NCBI RefSeq assembly: GCF_029893585.1
Contig: NZ_JARXYX010000022.1
Span: 101,586 to 165,585, forward strand
Length of the DNA stretch: 64,000 nt
From: Streptomyces sp. LBL
GTDB taxonomy: Bacteria; Actinomycetota; Actinomycetes; Streptomycetales; Streptomycetaceae
Direction: 5' to 3'
A model generated the notes under the pieces. It did not search any database. It was given only the letters and a program-made list of their open reading frames with translations, and had not been told where the DNA came from. The stretch's first letter is position 1, and each line of letters opens with the position of its first letter. Below are positions 49,827 to 59,034 of this stretch, piece by piece. The translations under genes were made by a program, and so were the position numbers.

Positions 49827-50963
49827 CTAGATCAGGAGCCGGGGCTGGGTCAACTCGTCGTAGACGCTCAGCACTTGGGCGACCGTCTCGTCCTCGGTGG
49901 GCCAGGTGGCCGCCTGCCGCAGGCCCTTCTCCCGGAGCAGTTCCCGGCGCTCGGGATCACCGAGCAGCCGTACGACCGCGTCGGCGAGGGCCTCCGCGTC
50001 CCTGACCGGGACGAGTTCGGCCGCGTCGCCGACGAGTTCGGGGATGCCGCCGCCGTCGCCGGCGACGAGCGGCACGCGCGCGTACAGGGCCTCCTGGGCG
50101 AGCACGGACCGCGACTCCCCGCTGCTCGGCAGGAGGGCGAGGTCGGCGGCGGCGAGCAACTCCGTGATGTCGTCCCGTCGTCCGATGAGCCGGACCGGCA
50201 GTTGCTCGTCCTCGATCCGCCGTTGCAGCTCGGCGCGCGACGGCCCCTCTCCGGCGATCACCACCAGCGGTACGGGATCGAGGTCCCGCCATGCGTGTGT
50301 GGCGTCCAGCAGCGTGTCGTAGCCCCGGTGGCGGTCGAGGGAGCCGACGGCCATCAGCAACGGGCGCCCGGTGGCGCCGAGTCCGGCCCGGATCTTGGGC
50401 CGCAGCCGGTCGGGATCCTCCGGCTCGACGGCCTCGCGGGGGCCGGGCAGGACCACGGCGGCGAGCCGCGCGTCCCGCGCGCCCGTCCGGCGGGCCCGGT
50501 CGACGAGGGCGGAGGTGGTGCCGAGGACCACGGCGGCGGCCTTCACCACCCGCCGCTCCAGCAGGCGCAGGAAGTGGGCACGCGCGCCCTCGGCATGCGC
50601 CCGGTCGTGCCAGGTGACGACCAGCGGGGTGCGCCGCCCGCTGAGCGCGAGCACGGCACGGAAGGAGGCGTGAAGTCCGTGCGCGTGCACCAGGTCGGCG
50701 TTGGTGCACGCCTGCCGCAGCGCGGCCACGGAAGCCGGGTCGCTGCTGCGCGGTACGTGCACGTGTTCGGCGCCGGCGCCGGTGAAGTCGTGGGCGCGAT
50801 CGGCCTCGACGGGGGCGCATACCGTGACCCGCACGCCCCTCGCCACCAGCCCCGAGGCCAGGGAGCGCACATGCGCGCTGCTGCCTGCGTTGCCTCCGCC
50901 GAGCACCTGCACGGTGCGCAGCGGCGACTGGCCGTGCGGTGAGTGGCTGCTCACGGGGGTCAC
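49827..50963 (-). CDS. GT4-family glycosyltransferase
   Basis: A 378-aa GT-B glycosyltransferase. The N-terminal domain has VQVLGGGNAGSSAHVRSLASGLVARGVRVTVCAP, the middle LHASFRAVLALSGRRTPLVVTWHD, and the C-terminal donor domain GRPLLMAVGSLDRHRGYDTLLDA and PSSGESRSVLAQEALYARVPLVAGDGGGIPELV, with the E-x7-E motif. It transfers a sugar from a nucleotide sugar onto a lipid, glycan or metabolite, likely at the inner face of the membrane. The GTG at 50963 follows aggagccccggccac; the frame extends to 51143. No capsule or lipid-glycan cluster surrounds it; the acceptor is unknown. Confidence 0.9.
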   Translation of the reverse strand: MTPVSSHSPHGQSPLRTVQVLGGGNAGSSAHVRSLASGLVARGVRVTVCAPVEADRAHDFTGAGAEHVHVPRSSDPASVAALRQACTNADLVHAHGLHASFRAVLALSGRRTPLVVTWHDRAHAEGARAHFLRLLERRVVKAAAVVLGTTSALVDRARRTGARDARLAAVVLPGPREAVEPEDPDRLRPKIRAGLGATGRPLLMAVGSLDRHRGYDTLLDATHAWRDLDPVPLVVIAGEGPSRAELQRRIEDEQLPVRLIGRRDDITELLAAADLALLPSSGESRSVLAQEALYARVPLVAGDGGGIPELVGDAAELVPVRDAEALADAVVRLLGDPERRELLREKGLRQAATWPTEDETVAQVLSVYDELTQPRLLI

Positions 50964-51294
50964 GTGGCCGGGGCTCCTGGTTCGGGTCGGGCGGTCACGA
51001 GGAAACGTACAGAGGTATCGAGCGGAGGGGTGTACCGCGCGCTTCCTACACGTACCGCGTTCTGCGCCAAGGATGCCAGGCCGTACGGGTGTTCCGGGAA
51101 CCCGGAAGGCCGGACGGCCGGGCGGTTCGGCGAGCAGGTTCACTCACACGAGTGAGGAGACCAGGGTTCCGTACGAATATCCGCGCGGCACCCCTCACTC
51201 TTCACATTTCGTCGGCCGTACAGACCTTAGGCACAGACCGTACGGACCGCCCTCGGGCCGCCGACCGCCCCCGGCGCAGCGCGCGGCAGGGCCG
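50964..51294. other. Gap between recN and GT4 gene
   Basis: A 331-base interval following the recN stop. It has G/C-rich sequence and no gene, hairpin or RNA that I recognise; it should include the GT4 promoter. Confidence 0.4.
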
Positions 51295-53034
51295 CTATCC
51301 GTCGGCGCGTGCCGTGGCCAGCAGCTCCATCGCATGCGCCCGGGCCGTCTCCGAGTCCTCCTGTCCGGCGAGCATCCGGGACAGCTCCCGGATCCGCTCC
51401 TCGCCCTCCAGCGCCTTCACACCGGACCGGGTCACGGAACCGTCGTTGGTCTTCTCGACCAGCAACTGCCGGTCCGCGAAGGCGGCCACCTGGGGCAGGT
51501 GCGTGACGACGACGACCTGCGCGGTCTTCGCGAGCCGGGCCAGCCGCCGCCCGATCTCCACCGCGGCCTTGCCGCCGACTCCCGCGTCTACCTCGTCGAA
51601 GAGATACGTCGGTACCGGATCCGTTCCCGCGAACACCACCTCGACGGCGAGCATCACGCGCGACAGCTCACCCCCGGACGCGCCCTTGGCGATGGGCCGG
51701 GCCGGTGCCCCCGGATGCGGGGCCAGCAGCAGCTCGACCTCGTCGACACCCGCGGGCCCGTAAGCGACCGGACGCCCGCCGACCTCGACGCCCTCGGGAT
51801 CCTCGGTCTGCCGGAGGTCGAAGGACACGCGCGCGTGCGGCATGGCCAGCGAGGCCAGCTCGGCGGTCACGGCGGCCGCGAACCGCTCGGCGGCCTCGGT
51901 CCGAGCATCGGTCAACGCCTGGGCCAGTCCGCCCAGTTCAGACCGCAGCGCGTCCCGCTCGGCGGTCAGCTCCCCGATCCGGCCGTCGTCGCCGTCCAGC
52001 TCCGTGAGCCGCGCGGCACCGCGTTCGGCCCACTCCAGCACCGAGGTGACGTCCTCGCCGTACTTCCGTGTCAGAGCGGTCAGCGCGGCCCGCCGTTCCT
52101 CCACCGCGGCCAGCCGCAGCGGATCGGCGTCCAGATCGTCGGCGTACCCGGCGAGCTCCCCCGCCACATCGCCCAGCAGGATCCCGATCTCCCCGATCCG
52201 GTCGGCGAGCGTGGCCAGGTCCGGGTCGTGCGACCGTACGGCGTCCAGGGCCCGCTGCGCGCCCGCGACGAGGGTCGCCGCGTCGATGCCCTCGGGGTCC
52301 TCCGGGTTACCGGCGAGCCCCGCGTGGGCGACCGTCGCGGCGGACGACAGCGCCTCGGCGTGCCCGAGCCGCTCCGCCTCCTCCGCCAGTTCCACGTCCT
52401 CCCCGGCACGCGGCTCCACCCCGGCGATCTCGTCGAGCCCGTAGCGCAGCATGTCGGCTTCCTGGGCCCGCTCACGCGCACGGGTGACGATCTCCTCCAG
52501 CTCGACCGACACGGCCCGCAGCCGCCGGTAGGCCCCCGTGTACTTGGCCAGCGGCACAGCCACCGCGTCCCCCGCGTACCGGTCCAGCGCCTGCCGCTGC
52601 CGGGACAGCTTCAGCAGCCCCTGCTGGTCCGTCTGCCCGTGCACGGCCACCAGATCGTCGGCCAGCTCGGCCAGCAACCCCACCGGTACGGTGCGCCCAC
52701 CGAGGTGCGCCCGGGACCGCCCTTCGGCGGAGACGGTACGACTGATCAGCAGCGCTCCGTCGTCGAGCTCCGCTCCCGCGTCCTCGGCCCGCACGATGGC
52801 CGCCGAATCACTGGCGGACAGACGGATCCGCCCCTCCACGACCGCCTTCTCGGCCCCGATCCGCACGAGCGCCGCGTCCGCCCGCCCGCCCAGCAGAAGG
52901 CCGAGGCTGGTGACCACCATCGTCTTGCCCGCGCCCGTCTCACCGGTGACGGCGGTGAAGCCTGGCGACAGCTCGACGACCGCGTCGTCGATGACTCCGA
53001 GCGACCGTATCCGCATCTCCTCCAACACGGACAC
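51295..53034 (-). CDS. recN: DNA repair ATPase RecN
   Basis: A 579-aa SMC-like protein: MSVLEEMRIRSLGVIDDAVVELSPGFTAVTGETGAGKTMVVTSLGLLLGGRAD (Walker A near residue 30), a coiled-coil middle, and the C-terminal ABC signature (GASGGELSRVMLAVEVVFAG) with Walker B TYLFDEVDAGVGGKAA and VVVTHLPQVAAFAD. It brings broken DNA ends together in double-strand break repair. No SOS box was found just upstream. It is the last of a minus-strand run with tlyA and ppnK, though 230 bases separate recN from ppnK. Confidence 0.97.
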   Translation of the reverse strand: MSVLEEMRIRSLGVIDDAVVELSPGFTAVTGETGAGKTMVVTSLGLLLGGRADAALVRIGAEKAVVEGRIRLSASDSAAIVRAEDAGAELDDGALLISRTVSAEGRSRAHLGGRTVPVGLLAELADDLVAVHGQTDQQGLLKLSRQRQALDRYAGDAVAVPLAKYTGAYRRLRAVSVELEEIVTRARERAQEADMLRYGLDEIAGVEPRAGEDVELAEEAERLGHAEALSSAATVAHAGLAGNPEDPEGIDAATLVAGAQRALDAVRSHDPDLATLADRIGEIGILLGDVAGELAGYADDLDADPLRLAAVEERRAALTALTRKYGEDVTSVLEWAERGAARLTELDGDDGRIGELTAERDALRSELGGLAQALTDARTEAAERFAAAVTAELASLAMPHARVSFDLRQTEDPEGVEVGGRPVAYGPAGVDEVELLLAPHPGAPARPIAKGASGGELSRVMLAVEVVFAGTDPVPTYLFDEVDAGVGGKAAVEIGRRLARLAKTAQVVVVTHLPQVAAFADRQLLVEKTNDGSVTRSGVKALEGEERIRELSRMLAGQEDSETARAHAMELLATARADG

Positions 53035-53266
53035 GACCTTACGAGGTCCGGGAGGAGAAGTGTGACGGCCCCTGCCCCTGGGATGTGAAGGTGCAGGTGA
53101 TGAATGGGGACCGACCGCACGATGTCACCCACCGGTGTGGTCCGGCCTGAGGGGGCGCGGGGCACTGCGCGCCGGGCCACAAAACGGACCCGCAGCCGCG
53201 CACACCACCTCGCGCCCCCTTGGAAAACGCCTTCTTCGAGCGCGCCTTCTTCGAGCGCGCTTACCG

Positions 53267-54172
53267 CTAGTGCGGCGCCCCCCGCCACCCGGAAACCGGC
53301 AACGCGAACTTCGCCACCAGCCGATCCGTGAAGGACGCATGATGCAGCCGAGCCAACCGCACCGGCACAGCCCCTCGCCGCACCTCGACCCGCGCCCCCG
53401 GCGGCAACTCCACGGTCCGCCGGCCGTCACACCACAGAACCCCCGGCGGAATGTGCGGCAGCACCTCCACCGCCAGTACCGAATCCGGCGAGGTGACCAA
53501 CGGCTTCGCGAACAGCGCATGCGCACTGATCGGCACCATCAGCAACGCCTCGACCTCGGGCCACACCACAGGCCCACCCGCCGAGAACGCGTACGCCGTC
53601 GACCCGGTCGGCGTGGACAGCACAATCCCGTCACACCCGAACCCGGTCACCGGCCGCCCGTCGATCTCCAGCACGACCTCGAGCAACTTCTCCGCGGAGA
53701 CCTTCTGCACGGCGGCCTCGTTCAGAGCCCAGTCCGTGTGCACGACGTCCCCGTTGCGATGAACGACGACATCGATCGTCATCCGCTCCTCGACCTCGTA
53801 CGCCCTCGTCGCCACCCGCTCGACGACCTTGTCGAGGTCGTCCCGCTCGGCCTCCGCGAGGAACCCGACGCGCCCCAGATTGACACCCAGCATCGGCACC
53901 CCGGACGCCCGGGCGAACTCGGCGCCCCGCAGCAGCGTTCCGTCGCCCCCGAGCACGATCAACAACTCGCACCCGTCGAGGCACTGCGCGGCGGCCTCCT
54001 CGATCAGCTCCACCTCCTCCGGCAGCGGCAGGTCCCGCGCCTCCGCCTCCAGGACGCGCACGCCGATGCCCTCGCGCAGCAGTCCCTTCACCACCAGTTC
54101 GGCGCTGCGGATAGCCGCGGGCCTGCCGGTGTGGGCAAGCAGGAAAACAGTACGAGCTCGGTTCTGGCTCAA
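53267..54172 (-). CDS. ppnK: NAD kinase
   Basis: A 301-aa enzyme with LIVLGGDGTLLRGAEFARASGVPMLGVNLGRVGFLAE (GGDGT nucleotide site, about residue 75), WALNEAAVQK, and VLSTPTGSTAYAFSAGGPVVWPEVEALLMVPISAHALFAKPLV; it phosphorylates NAD to NADP. The start is a TTG at 54172 overlapping the tlyA stop by 4 bp (TTGA) and following gcggagggaccgcg; this gives the usual length, whereas the frame runs far upstream without similarity. A direct repeat, ttcttcgagcgcgcc, lies just downstream (about 53230-53262). Confidence 0.96.
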   Translation of the reverse strand: MSQNRARTVFLLAHTGRPAAIRSAELVVKGLLREGIGVRVLEAEARDLPLPEEVELIEEAAAQCLDGCELLIVLGGDGTLLRGAEFARASGVPMLGVNLGRVGFLAEAERDDLDKVVERVATRAYEVEERMTIDVVVHRNGDVVHTDWALNEAAVQKVSAEKLLEVVLEIDGRPVTGFGCDGIVLSTPTGSTAYAFSAGGPVVWPEVEALLMVPISAHALFAKPLVTSPDSVLAVEVLPHIPPGVLWCDGRRTVELPPGARVEVRRGAVPVRLARLHHASFTDRLVAKFALPVSGWRGAPH

Positions 54173-54984
54173 CGCGGTCCCTCCGCAACTGCACGATCGA
54201 CATGGGCCGGGTCCAGTTCGGGCGCACCCGACCGCAGCCACAGAAAGTACTCGACATTCCCCGCCGGCCCGGGAAGCGGACTGGCTGTGACACCCTTCAC
54301 ACCCAGCCCCAGGTCCCAGGCCCGCCCCGCCACCGCGCGCACGGCCTCGGCGCGCAGCTGCGGACTCCGTACGACTCCGCCACTGCCCAGCCGCTCCTTC
54401 CCCACCTCGAACTGCGGCTTGACCATCATCACCAGGTCGGCGTCCGGCTTCACACACCCCACCAAGGCGGGCAGTACCAGACCGAGCGGGATGAAGGACA
54501 GATCCCCCACGACAAGATCCACTGGCTCCCCATCAATCGCTTCGAGCGTCAACTCGCGTACGTTCGTACGATCCTTGACGGTGACGCGTTCATCACTCTG
54601 AAGAGACCAGGCGAGTTGTCCGTATCCGACGTCCACGGCGACGACGTGCGCGGCCCCCGCCCGCAACAGCACATCCGTGAAACCGCCGGTGGAGGCTCCG
54701 GCGTCCAGAGCCCGCCGCCCTTCGACGATCAGCCCTTCCGGAACGAAGACCGTCAGCGCGCCGGCGAGCTTGTGGCCGCCCCGCGAGACGTAGTCGGGGG
54801 CGCTGTCGTCGGTGGAGACCACGATCGCCGCCGCGGTCTCCACCTGTGTGGCGGGCTTGGTCGCGACGGTCTTGCCGACGGTGACCCGCCCGGCGGCGAT
54901 CAGCTGGCCGGCGTGCTCACGCGAACGCGCGAGCTTCCGGCGGACCAGCTCCGCGTCGAGACGACGGCGTGCGACTCCTGCCAC
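54169..54984 (-). CDS. tlyA: TlyA-family rRNA 2'-O-methyltransferase
   Basis: A 271-aa protein with an N-terminal S4 domain (RRLDAELVRRKLARSREHAGQLIAAGRVTVGK, about 5-38) and an FtsJ-like Rossmann methyltransferase (ALDAGASTGGFTDVLLRAGAAHVVAVDVGYGQLAW, then VDLVVGDLSFIPL and MMVKPQFEVGKERLGSGG). TlyA methylates 16S and/or 23S rRNA; in mycobacteria its loss gives capreomycin resistance. The GTG at 54984 follows caggagctgaaccgaac. The C-terminus leads into the TTGA overlap with ppnK. Confidence 0.95.
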   Translation of the reverse strand: MAGVARRRLDAELVRRKLARSREHAGQLIAAGRVTVGKTVATKPATQVETAAAIVVSTDDSAPDYVSRGGHKLAGALTVFVPEGLIVEGRRALDAGASTGGFTDVLLRAGAAHVVAVDVGYGQLAWSLQSDERVTVKDRTNVRELTLEAIDGEPVDLVVGDLSFIPLGLVLPALVGCVKPDADLVMMVKPQFEVGKERLGSGGVVRSPQLRAEAVRAVAGRAWDLGLGVKGVTASPLPGPAGNVEYFLWLRSGAPELDPAHVDRAVAEGPR

Positions 54985-54991
54985 GTTCGGT

Positions 54992-55273
54992 TCAGCTCCT
55001 GTTCCCGTACGGCGATAGGGGCGCCGGAGGTCCCGGGCGGGCGTCGAGCGCGGTGAGCGCGTCGCGCAGCCCCCGGTGTACATCCTCGTACACCTCCACG
55101 TGTCCGTCCGTGGCGAGGTGGTCCGCGTCGCCGAGCCGCGCGAGCTGGGCGTCGACGCCGCCGTTGCCGGTCGGGGTGCGGGGCACGTTCAGCGGAGCGG
55201 TGAACGGCCCGAGTGCGGGTTCCGCCACCGCCACGTCCTGGGGAGAATCGGTCTCCGAAACAGAGTCACTCAT
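54992..55273 (-). CDS. Small conserved hypothetical protein
   Basis: A 93-aa acidic protein: an Asp/Ser/Val-rich N-terminus, the middle NVPRTPTGNGGVDAQLARLGDADHLATDGHVEVYEDVHRGLRDALTALDAR, then a Pro-rich tail. The conserved middle recalls short actinobacterial proteins encoded just before tlyA, from memory; no function is known. The ATG at 55273 has no strong ribosome site. It ends 7 bases before the tlyA start, so it belongs to the tlyA-ppnK operon and may be co-regulated. Confidence 0.75.
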   Translation of the reverse strand: MSDSVSETDSPQDVAVAEPALGPFTAPLNVPRTPTGNGGVDAQLARLGDADHLATDGHVEVYEDVHRGLRDALTALDARPGPPAPLSPYGNRS

Positions 55274-55629
55274 GCCCAGACGCTACCGTTCCTCGGCAGT
55301 GAGCAGGAGTGAGCCCTGCACGTCGGTCCGCCCCGAACGGTTTTGGGCGCGCCGGTCACCGCTTTCGCATCCCGGGCGGCGACACAGATCGCGTCCGTGG
55401 TCCGAGCCGGGCGGGAGAGTCCCGCACGATCTGGCCTGTGGACACGGCCGGAGGCGACGGGGAGACCCAGAACCATCGCTCGTGCGGCAGGGGCCCCGCA
55501 CGCCGACGCCACACCCGGCGTCCCGGATCGCAGGATCACGCTGTCCCGGCTCTTACGCGGCACCAAAAGCCAAAAACCCGACGATCACACGATCGAGCTA
55601 AAGCGTCGACTGGGGTACCGTCGAGCGCG
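55274..55629. other. Divergent intergenic region
   Basis: A 356-base interval between the tlyA operon and the SCP2 gene. The only clear signal is TACCGT at 55616-55621, eight bases before the SCP2 ATG, suggesting a leaderless transcript. Frames on both strands are open but unrecognisable and are likely GC artefacts. Confidence 0.45.
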
Positions 55630-55977
55630 ATGGCCACGATCGAGGAGTGCCGCGCCGCACTCGAGAAGCTTTCCGACAGCATGCATTCCGCCGAAGGGGA
55701 CGTCCACACGGCCGCGGCCCTGGACCGTTCGGTGAGCTGTCACATCACCGACCTGGACGTCACCTTCGTCGGCCGGCTCACCGGCGGGCGGATCGAGGTG
55801 GCGGACACGGTCCAGGGACCGCCACCGGAGAAAGCCGAGATCAGACTCGCCATGGCGGGCGACGACCTGGTGGCGCTGGTGCACGGCGAGCTGAACTTCG
55901 CGAAGGCCTGGGGCTCGAGCCGAGTGAGACTGGAGGCCGGCCTCAGGGACCTGCTCCGCCTCAGGAAGCTTCTTTGA
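55630..55977 (+). CDS. SCP2 sterol-binding domain protein
   Basis: A 115-aa single-domain protein of the SCP2 sterol-carrier fold: ALDRSVSCHITDLDVTFVGRLTGGRIEVADTVQGPPPEKAEIRLAMAGDDLVALVHGELNFAKAWGSSRVRLEAGLRDLLRL. These small proteins bind lipids or hydrophobic ligands, often as accessory domains. It stands alone in front of the tandem-repeat region and is convergent with the iron ABC ATPase. A leaderless promoter (-10 TACCGT) precedes the ATG at 55630. Confidence 0.82.
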   Translation: MATIEECRAALEKLSDSMHSAEGDVHTAAALDRSVSCHITDLDVTFVGRLTGGRIEVADTVQGPPPEKAEIRLAMAGDDLVALVHGELNFAKAWGSSRVRLEAGLRDLLRLRKLL

Positions 55978-56045
55978 CCACGGCCTTTGACCACGGCGTT
56001 TGACCACGGCCTTTGACCACGGCCTTCGGCCACGCCTTTCGGTTA
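55973..56045. repeat. 13-bp tandem repeat
   Basis: About four near-perfect units, tttgaccacggcc/g, followed by diverged copies (ttcggccacgcc, tttcggttacacc). The array starts inside the stop codon of the SCP2 gene and fills the space to the convergent FecE-type gene. Confidence 0.85.
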
Positions 56046-56064
56046 CACCCTTCGTCCGCGCCCT

Positions 56065-56937
56065 TCAGCCACGCACTTCAGCCGCGACCTTCGCCTCCGT
56101 ACGCGCCTTGCGTGCCGCCGGCACCACCAGCGGCGTCCCCGTCTCCGGGTCGTCGATGACCTGGCAGCGCAGCCCGAAGACCTCCTCGACCAGCTCGGCG
56201 TCGACGATGTCGTTCGGCGCGCCCTCGGCGATGATCCGGCCGCTCTTCAGGGCGATCAGGTGCGTGGCGTACCGGGCGGCGTGGTTGAGGTCGTGCAGCA
56301 CGGCGACCAGCGTGCGCCCCTGCTCCTCGTGCAGCTCCGCGCACAGGTCCAGTACGTCGATCTGGTGCTGGATGTCGAGATAGGTCGTCGGCTCGTCGAG
56401 CAGCAGCAACGGGGTCTGCTGGGCGAGCGCCATCGCGATCCACACCCGCTGGCGCTGGCCGCCGGACAACTCGTCGACATAGCGGTCGGCGAGCTCGGCG
56501 ACACCGGTCTGCGCCATCGACTCCTGCACCACCCGCTCGTCCTCGGTCGACCACTGCCGCAGGATGCCCTGGTGCGGGTAGCGGCCACGGCCCACCAGGT
56601 CGGCGACGGTGATCCCGTCGGGCGCGATCGACGACTGCGGCAAAAGGCCGAGGGTACGCGCGACCTTCTTCGCCGGCAGCGACTGGATGACCTGCCCGTC
56701 GAGCAGCACCCGTCCCCGGTTCGGCTTGAGCATCCGGGACAGCGCCCGCAGGAGCGTGGACTTGCCACAGGCGTTCGGGCCGACGATCACGGTGAAGGAG
56801 TTGTCGGGTATCTCCACCGACAGCTGCTCGGTGATGACCCGCTGGTCGTAGGCGAGGGTCACGTTCTCGGCGGAAAGGCGGTTCACGGTGCTCCTTTGGT
56901 TGTCCAGCCCGATGCCTGCGCTGCTGCCGACGCTCAT
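56065..56937 (-). CDS. Iron-siderophore ABC transporter ATPase (FecE type)
   Basis: A 290-aa ATPase: Walker A GPNACGKSTLLRAL (about residue 53), signature LSGGQRQRVWIAMALAQQTP, Walker B LLLLDEPTTYLD, and switch His in AVLHDLNHAARYA. TYLD and the gene neighbours place it in the FecE/FhuC/BtuD group. It powers ferric-siderophore import. The ATG overlaps the second permease stop by 4 bp (ATGA). The C-terminal 25 residues are Lys/Ala/Glu-rich. No substrate-binding lipoprotein gene is adjacent. Confidence 0.94.
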   Translation of the reverse strand: MSVGSSAGIGLDNQRSTVNRLSAENVTLAYDQRVITEQLSVEIPDNSFTVIVGPNACGKSTLLRALSRMLKPNRGRVLLDGQVIQSLPAKKVARTLGLLPQSSIAPDGITVADLVGRGRYPHQGILRQWSTEDERVVQESMAQTGVAELADRYVDELSGGQRQRVWIAMALAQQTPLLLLDEPTTYLDIQHQIDVLDLCAELHEEQGRTLVAVLHDLNHAARYATHLIALKSGRIIAEGAPNDIVDAELVEEVFGLRCQVIDDPETGTPLVVPAARKARTEAKVAAEVRG

Positions 56938-57971
56938 ATCCGACCCGCCTTGCGCTCGATGACCAGCAGCCACAGCAGGTAGACGCCGCCGAGGACGCCG
57001 GTGACCACACCCACGGGCAGTTGGTCGGCCCCGAAGGCCCGCTGCGAGATCCAGTCGGCGGTGACCAGGAGGGTGGCGCCCATGCACAGGGACGCCAGCA
57101 GGTTCGGCCCGGGCGAGCGGGTCAGGCGGCGGGCCAGCTGCGGCGCCGTGAGTGCCACGAAGCTGATGGGCCCGGCGGCCGCGGTCGCCGTCGCGGTGAG
57201 CAGGACAGCGGCCACCAACAGCACCATCCGTACCCGCTCGACACGCACCCCGAGGGCGTACGACACGTCGTCGCCCATCTCCATGATCCGCAGCTTGCGC
57301 GCATGGGCGAGGACGAGCGGTACGAGCACGACGCACAGCCCGAGAAGCGGCCACACCTGGTCCCAGTCACGGCCGTCGAGCGAGCCGGTGATCCAGACGA
57401 CGGCACGGGCCGCATCGGTGAGGTCGGACCTCGTGAGCAGATAGTTGTTGAGCGCGGTGAGCATCGCGGACACACCGATACCGACCAGCACCAGTCGATA
57501 GCCGTGCACACCCCGCCTCCAGGCGAGCAGATAGATGGCGATTCCGGTCGCGAGACCGCCCAGCAGGGCGCCGACGGTGACCTGAGCCGCGCTCCCGGAC
57601 ATCAGCACGATCACGATCAGGGCACCGACCGCCGCACCCTGGCCGAGCCCGAGCACGTCCGGACTGCCCAGCGGATTGCGGGAGATGGCCTGGAACAGCG
57701 CACCCCCCAGCCCGAGCGAGGCGCCGACCAGGAGTCCCACGAGGACCCGCGGCAGCCGCAGCTCGTTGATGATGAATTCCTGGCCGGCGTTGCCGTTGCC
57801 GACCAGCGACCGGAGCACGTCGGCGGGCGGGATCGGGAAGTCGCCGGTGCCGATCAGCACGACGCTCGCGGCGAGCGCCACGACCAGCAGCAGAACGACG
57901 ACGGTGACGGCACGGACGTCCACCCGCAACGAGAGCCCGCCCGGGGTCCTGAGGGCACGGTTGGTCTTCAC
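56934..57971 (-). CDS. Iron-siderophore ABC permease (FecCD), second
   Basis: A 345-aa FecCD-family permease with about nine to ten helices. Motifs: RLPRVLVGLLVGASLGLGGALFQAISRNPLGSPDVLGLGQGAAVGAL, and ISFVALTAPQLARRLTRSPGPNLLASLCMGATLLVTADWISQ, typical of this family. It forms the heterodimeric channel with the permease encoded upstream. Its GTG start and the upstream permease stop overlap by 4 bp (GTGA). Confidence 0.95.
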   Translation of the reverse strand: MKTNRALRTPGGLSLRVDVRAVTVVVLLLVVALAASVVLIGTGDFPIPPADVLRSLVGNGNAGQEFIINELRLPRVLVGLLVGASLGLGGALFQAISRNPLGSPDVLGLGQGAAVGALIVIVLMSGSAAQVTVGALLGGLATGIAIYLLAWRRGVHGYRLVLVGIGVSAMLTALNNYLLTRSDLTDAARAVVWITGSLDGRDWDQVWPLLGLCVVLVPLVLAHARKLRIMEMGDDVSYALGVRVERVRMVLLVAAVLLTATATAAAGPISFVALTAPQLARRLTRSPGPNLLASLCMGATLLVTADWISQRAFGADQLPVGVVTGVLGGVYLLWLLVIERKAGRI

Positions 57972-59011
57972 AGCTGGGCCAGCCTCCGCCGACGTACAAG
58001 AAAGATGAACACGGGACCGCCGATGAGCGCGGTGACGATCCCGACCTGCAGCTCAGCGGGCCGCGCGACGATCCGGCCGAGGATGTCGGCGCCCAGCAGC
58101 AGCACCGGCGACAGGACGGCCGCGTACGGCAGGATCCAGCGCAGGTCGGGACCGGTGAAGGACCGTACGATGTGCGGGACCATGAGCCCGACGAACACGA
58201 TCGGCCCGCACGCGGCGGTCGCGGCCCCGCACAGCACGGTCGCGGCCAGCATGGACAGTGCCCGGGTGCGGTTCAGGTTGGCGCCGAGCGCCTTGGCGGT
58301 GTCGTCGCCCATGGCCACGGCGTTGAGCGGCCTGGCCAGGACGAGCGCGAGGACTGAGCCGACCAGCAGGAACGGCAACACCTGCACGATGATCGAGTTG
58401 GTCGCCGACGACAGCGAACCGACCGTCCAGAAGCGCATCCTGTTCAGCGCCGCGTCATCCAGGATCATCACGGCCTGGAGATAGCCGTAGAGCGCGGCGC
58501 TGATCGCGGTGCCCGCGAGCGCGAGCCGCACCGGCGTGGCCCCCCGGCTGCCGCCCAGGAACCAGACCATCGCCCCGACCCCGGCCGCGCCGAGGAACGC
58601 GAACCACACATAGCCGCTCAGTGAGGTGACGCCGAGGAACGAGACGGCGGTGACGACCGCGGCGGACGCGCCCGCGTTGATGCCGAGCAGTCCGGGATCG
58701 GCCAGCGGGTTGCGGGTGAGCGCCTGCAGCACGGCCCCGGCCAGACCGAGCGCGGCGCCGGCCAGCACTCCCAGCACGGTCCGTGACAGCCGGTCGGCGA
58801 CCACGACGTCGGCGTACGTCCCCGAATCCTCGAACAGGCCGTGCCACACCTCGCCCACGGAGAGTGCCTTGGCACCGATCGCGATGCTCGCCATCGCGAC
58901 AACGGCCAGGAGCACGACCGAGAGGAGCAACCCGACGACTCGTATCGTCCGGCGCTTCGGGGGCGCGGGGGCGTTCTCCGCGCGCTGTTCGGGAGGACTG
59001 TCGACCAACAC
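57968..59011 (-). CDS. Iron-siderophore ABC permease (FecCD), first
   Basis: A 347-aa FecCD permease: DRLSRTVLGVLAGAALGLAGAVLQALTRNPLADPGLLGINAGASAAVV, then IVFVGLMVPHIVRSFTGPDLRWILPYAAVLSPVLLLGADILGRIVARPAE. It is the first gene of the operon, with a GTG start at 59011. An iron box ends 5 bases upstream of the start region, so transcription is expected to be repressed by iron. Siderophore class (ferrioxamine, enterobactin or other) cannot be told. Confidence 0.95.
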   Translation of the reverse strand: MLVDSPPEQRAENAPAPPKRRTIRVVGLLLSVVLLAVVAMASIAIGAKALSVGEVWHGLFEDSGTYADVVVADRLSRTVLGVLAGAALGLAGAVLQALTRNPLADPGLLGINAGASAAVVTAVSFLGVTSLSGYVWFAFLGAAGVGAMVWFLGGSRGATPVRLALAGTAISAALYGYLQAVMILDDAALNRMRFWTVGSLSSATNSIIVQVLPFLLVGSVLALVLARPLNAVAMGDDTAKALGANLNRTRALSMLAATVLCGAATAACGPIVFVGLMVPHIVRSFTGPDLRWILPYAAVLSPVLLLGADILGRIVARPAELQVGIVTALIGGPVFIFLVRRRRLAQL

Positions 59012-59015
59012 GCAG

Positions 59016-59034
59016 TTAGGTTAGCCTACCCTCG
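59016..59034. promoter_or_regulatory. Iron box (DmdR/IdeR operator)
   Basis: Plus strand TTAGGTTAGCCTACCCTCG matches 15 of 19 positions of the actinobacterial iron box TTAGGTTAGGCTAACCTAA, and lies directly upstream of the first FecCD permease gene. Iron-loaded DmdR/IdeR would bind and repress. Confidence 0.75.
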
